Source: Acidobacteriota bacterium (GTDB lineage: Bacteria > Acidobacteriota > Terriglobia > Acidiferrales > UBA7541). Taken from it: DNA of 34,645 bases. A program made the position numbers and the translations under genes. Under the pieces are notes generated by a model. The model had not been told where the DNA came from. It was given only the letters and a program-made list of their open reading frames with translations, and searched no databases. Below are positions 33,622-34,645 of the stretch, piece by piece (position 1 is the stretch's first letter; the number at the start of each line of letters is the position of its first letter). Where the stretch lies: assembly GCA_013289825.1 (NCBI GenBank), contig JABCZF010000042.1, positions 1 to 34,645 on the forward strand. The letters run 5' to 3'.

Positions 33622-34645
33622 GTGAAAAAAGCATTTTTGTGCTTGGCTGGCTTGTTGACTTTGGGAGTGGGCGGTTTACGCGCGCAGAGTGCGGCGCCGT
33701 CTGCCGCTGCGCTGACCGTGATTCGGGCAGGAACATTAATCGACGGCAGTAGTGATCGGCCGCGCAAGAATCAGCTGGTGTTTGTGCGGGGCGAGCACAT
33801 TGAGAGTGTGACGGACGGTTCTGCTCCGATTCCGCCCAGCGCGAAGGTGATCGATCTTTCCGGGGCGACCGTGTTGCCCGGGCTGATTGATGCGCACACG
33901 CATATCTTTTTGTGGGGCGAAGAGCCTGCCAAGGGCGGGTACGACGTGAATATTTTGAAGGCGGGGATCGCGCTGAGAGCGGCTCGGGCGACGTTTGCGA
34001 CGCGGCGGGCGCTCGAACAAGGGTTTACAACGCTGCGTGATTTGGAAACGGAGGGCGCGGGATACGGCGACGTCGAGATCAAGCAAGCGATTGAGGAAGG
34101 GACCATTCCGGGGCCGCGGCTCTTTTGCGCTACGCGCGCGATTTCGACGACAGGCGGCTACAATCTGGAAGATTACGCGCCGGAACTGGATATGCCGAAG
34201 GGCGCACAACTTGTCGATGGGCCGGTGGAGGCGCGGAAGGCGGCGCGGCAGCAACTGGAGCACGGCGCGGATTGGATCAAGGTGTACATGACGCATCGTT
34301 CTTGGGTGGACAAAGAGGGCAAGCTGGTTTCGCAGCCGACGCTTACGGTGGAGGAACTGAAGGCGATCGTGGACGAGACGCATGGGTGGGGGAAGAAGGT
34401 GGCGTGCCACGCTTACAACGGAATCGGTTTGCAACGAGCGCTCGATGGCGGATGCGATTCGATCGAACACGGGCTGGAGATCACGGATGCGCAGATCGCG
34501 CAGATGAAACAGCAGGGGACCTGGTATTGCCCGACCCTCGCGCCTTACTACGGCGACTGGGCAGCGGCGGATACGCCGGGCGGAAAGCGCGACCGGGCGC
34601 GGGCGGCGGTGCACGAGATTTCGTTTCGCAAGGCGCTCGAGGCGC
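33622..34645 (+). CDS. Exported amidohydrolase (imidazolonepropionase-like), C-terminus cut by window edge
   Basis: The first 341 codons are present; the gene continues past the right edge. A signal peptide (MKKAFLCLAGLLTLGVGGLRAQ) is followed by an amidohydrolase amino end, VIDLSGATVLPGLIDAHTHIF, with the metal-binding His92-x-His94. Later metal-site motifs are present: GADWIKVYMTH, VACHAYN and IEHGLEI. The GTG start has AGGAGG ten bases upstream. Related proteins are exported dipeptidases or hydrolases of cyclic amides; the substrate is unknown. The missing C-terminus would hold the catalytic Asp, so activity cannot be judged. Confidence 0.88.
   Translation, partial: MKKAFLCLAGLLTLGVGGLRAQSAAPSAAALTVIRAGTLIDGSSDRPRKNQLVFVRGEHIESVTDGSAPIPPSAKVIDLSGATVLPGLIDAHTHIFLWGEEPAKGGYDVNILKAGIALRAARATFATRRALEQGFTTLRDLETEGAGYGDVEIKQAIEEGTIPGPRLFCATRAISTTGGYNLEDYAPELDMPKGAQLVDGPVEARKAARQQLEHGADWIKVYMTHRSWVDKEGKLVSQPTLTVEELKAIVDETHGWGKKVACHAYNGIGLQRALDGGCDSIEHGLEITDAQIAQMKQQGTWYCPTLAPYYGDWAAADTPGGKRDRARAAVHEISFRKALEA

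Noticed and set aside
1..34645. tRNA, rRNA, CRISPR array, insertion sequence or integrase
   Set aside because: None was recognised by eye on either strand; no repeat-spacer pattern and no transposase or integrase translation.

Overview
The window looks like chromosomal DNA from a member of the Acidobacteriota. The evidence is an ABC-less duplicated FtsX/MacB-type permease of the 'acidobacterial duplicated orphan permease' type behind a PadR regulator, an Oar-like TonB-dependent receptor with an N-terminal carboxypeptidase-regulatory domain, a DUF3857 protein, and GC-rich DNA with many exported hydrolases. No rRNA, tRNA, CRISPR array, integrase or transposase was recognised. The organism assignment is inference from gene families, not from a marker-gene comparison.

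Layout. (1) 1-3839, minus strand: the str operon, read as promoter, long leader, rpsL, rpsG, fusA, tuf (tuf is cut by the window edge). (2) 4016-7779: an exported M28 zinc peptidase (minus) divergent from an exported DUF3857/transglutaminase-like protein (plus). (3) 7895-12506, minus strand: a translation cluster, rplM, rpsI, rpsB, tsf, pyrH, frr. It starts from a near-consensus promoter and has two intrinsic-terminator-like hairpins, one between rpsB and tsf and one between tsf and pyrH. (4) 12674-16041: an exported amidase (minus) divergent from a secreted protein with two LysM domains (plus). (5) 16435-19608: a large TonB-dependent receptor, followed by a class IV aminotransferase. (6) 20959-21432: two tiny minus-strand Cys-rich (zinc-ribbon-like) proteins. 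(7) 21775-26697: promoter, PadR regulator, orphan permease, then an FHA-GAF-PP2C phosphatase. (8) 26852-32465: a formate dehydrogenase operon (alpha, beta, gamma subunits plus the FdhE maturation factor). The alpha gene has an in-frame UGA at codon 194 that is read as selenocysteine, with a SECIS hairpin right after it. (9) 32527-34645: an SH3-like exported protein (minus) and the first part of an exported amidohydrolase (plus, cut by the window edge).

How the parts work together. Blocks 1 and 3 are housekeeping translation genes (ribosomal proteins, elongation factors, recycling factor, UMP kinase). The fdh operon would oxidise formate on the periplasmic side and pass electrons to quinone; it implies that selenocysteine machinery exists elsewhere in the genome. 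The peptidase, amidase, amidohydrolase, LysM and TonB proteins suggest a scavenging lifestyle on external polymers and peptides.

The points most worth a second look are the UGA/SECIS alpha subunit, an unusually long EF-G with about 30 extra residues in domain IV, the ~355-nt structured str leader, the internal terminators of the rpsB-tsf-pyrH cluster, a DUF3857 protein that has lost its transglutaminase Cys and His, and the pair of tiny Cys-rich proteins. I did not find a clearly new multi-gene system.
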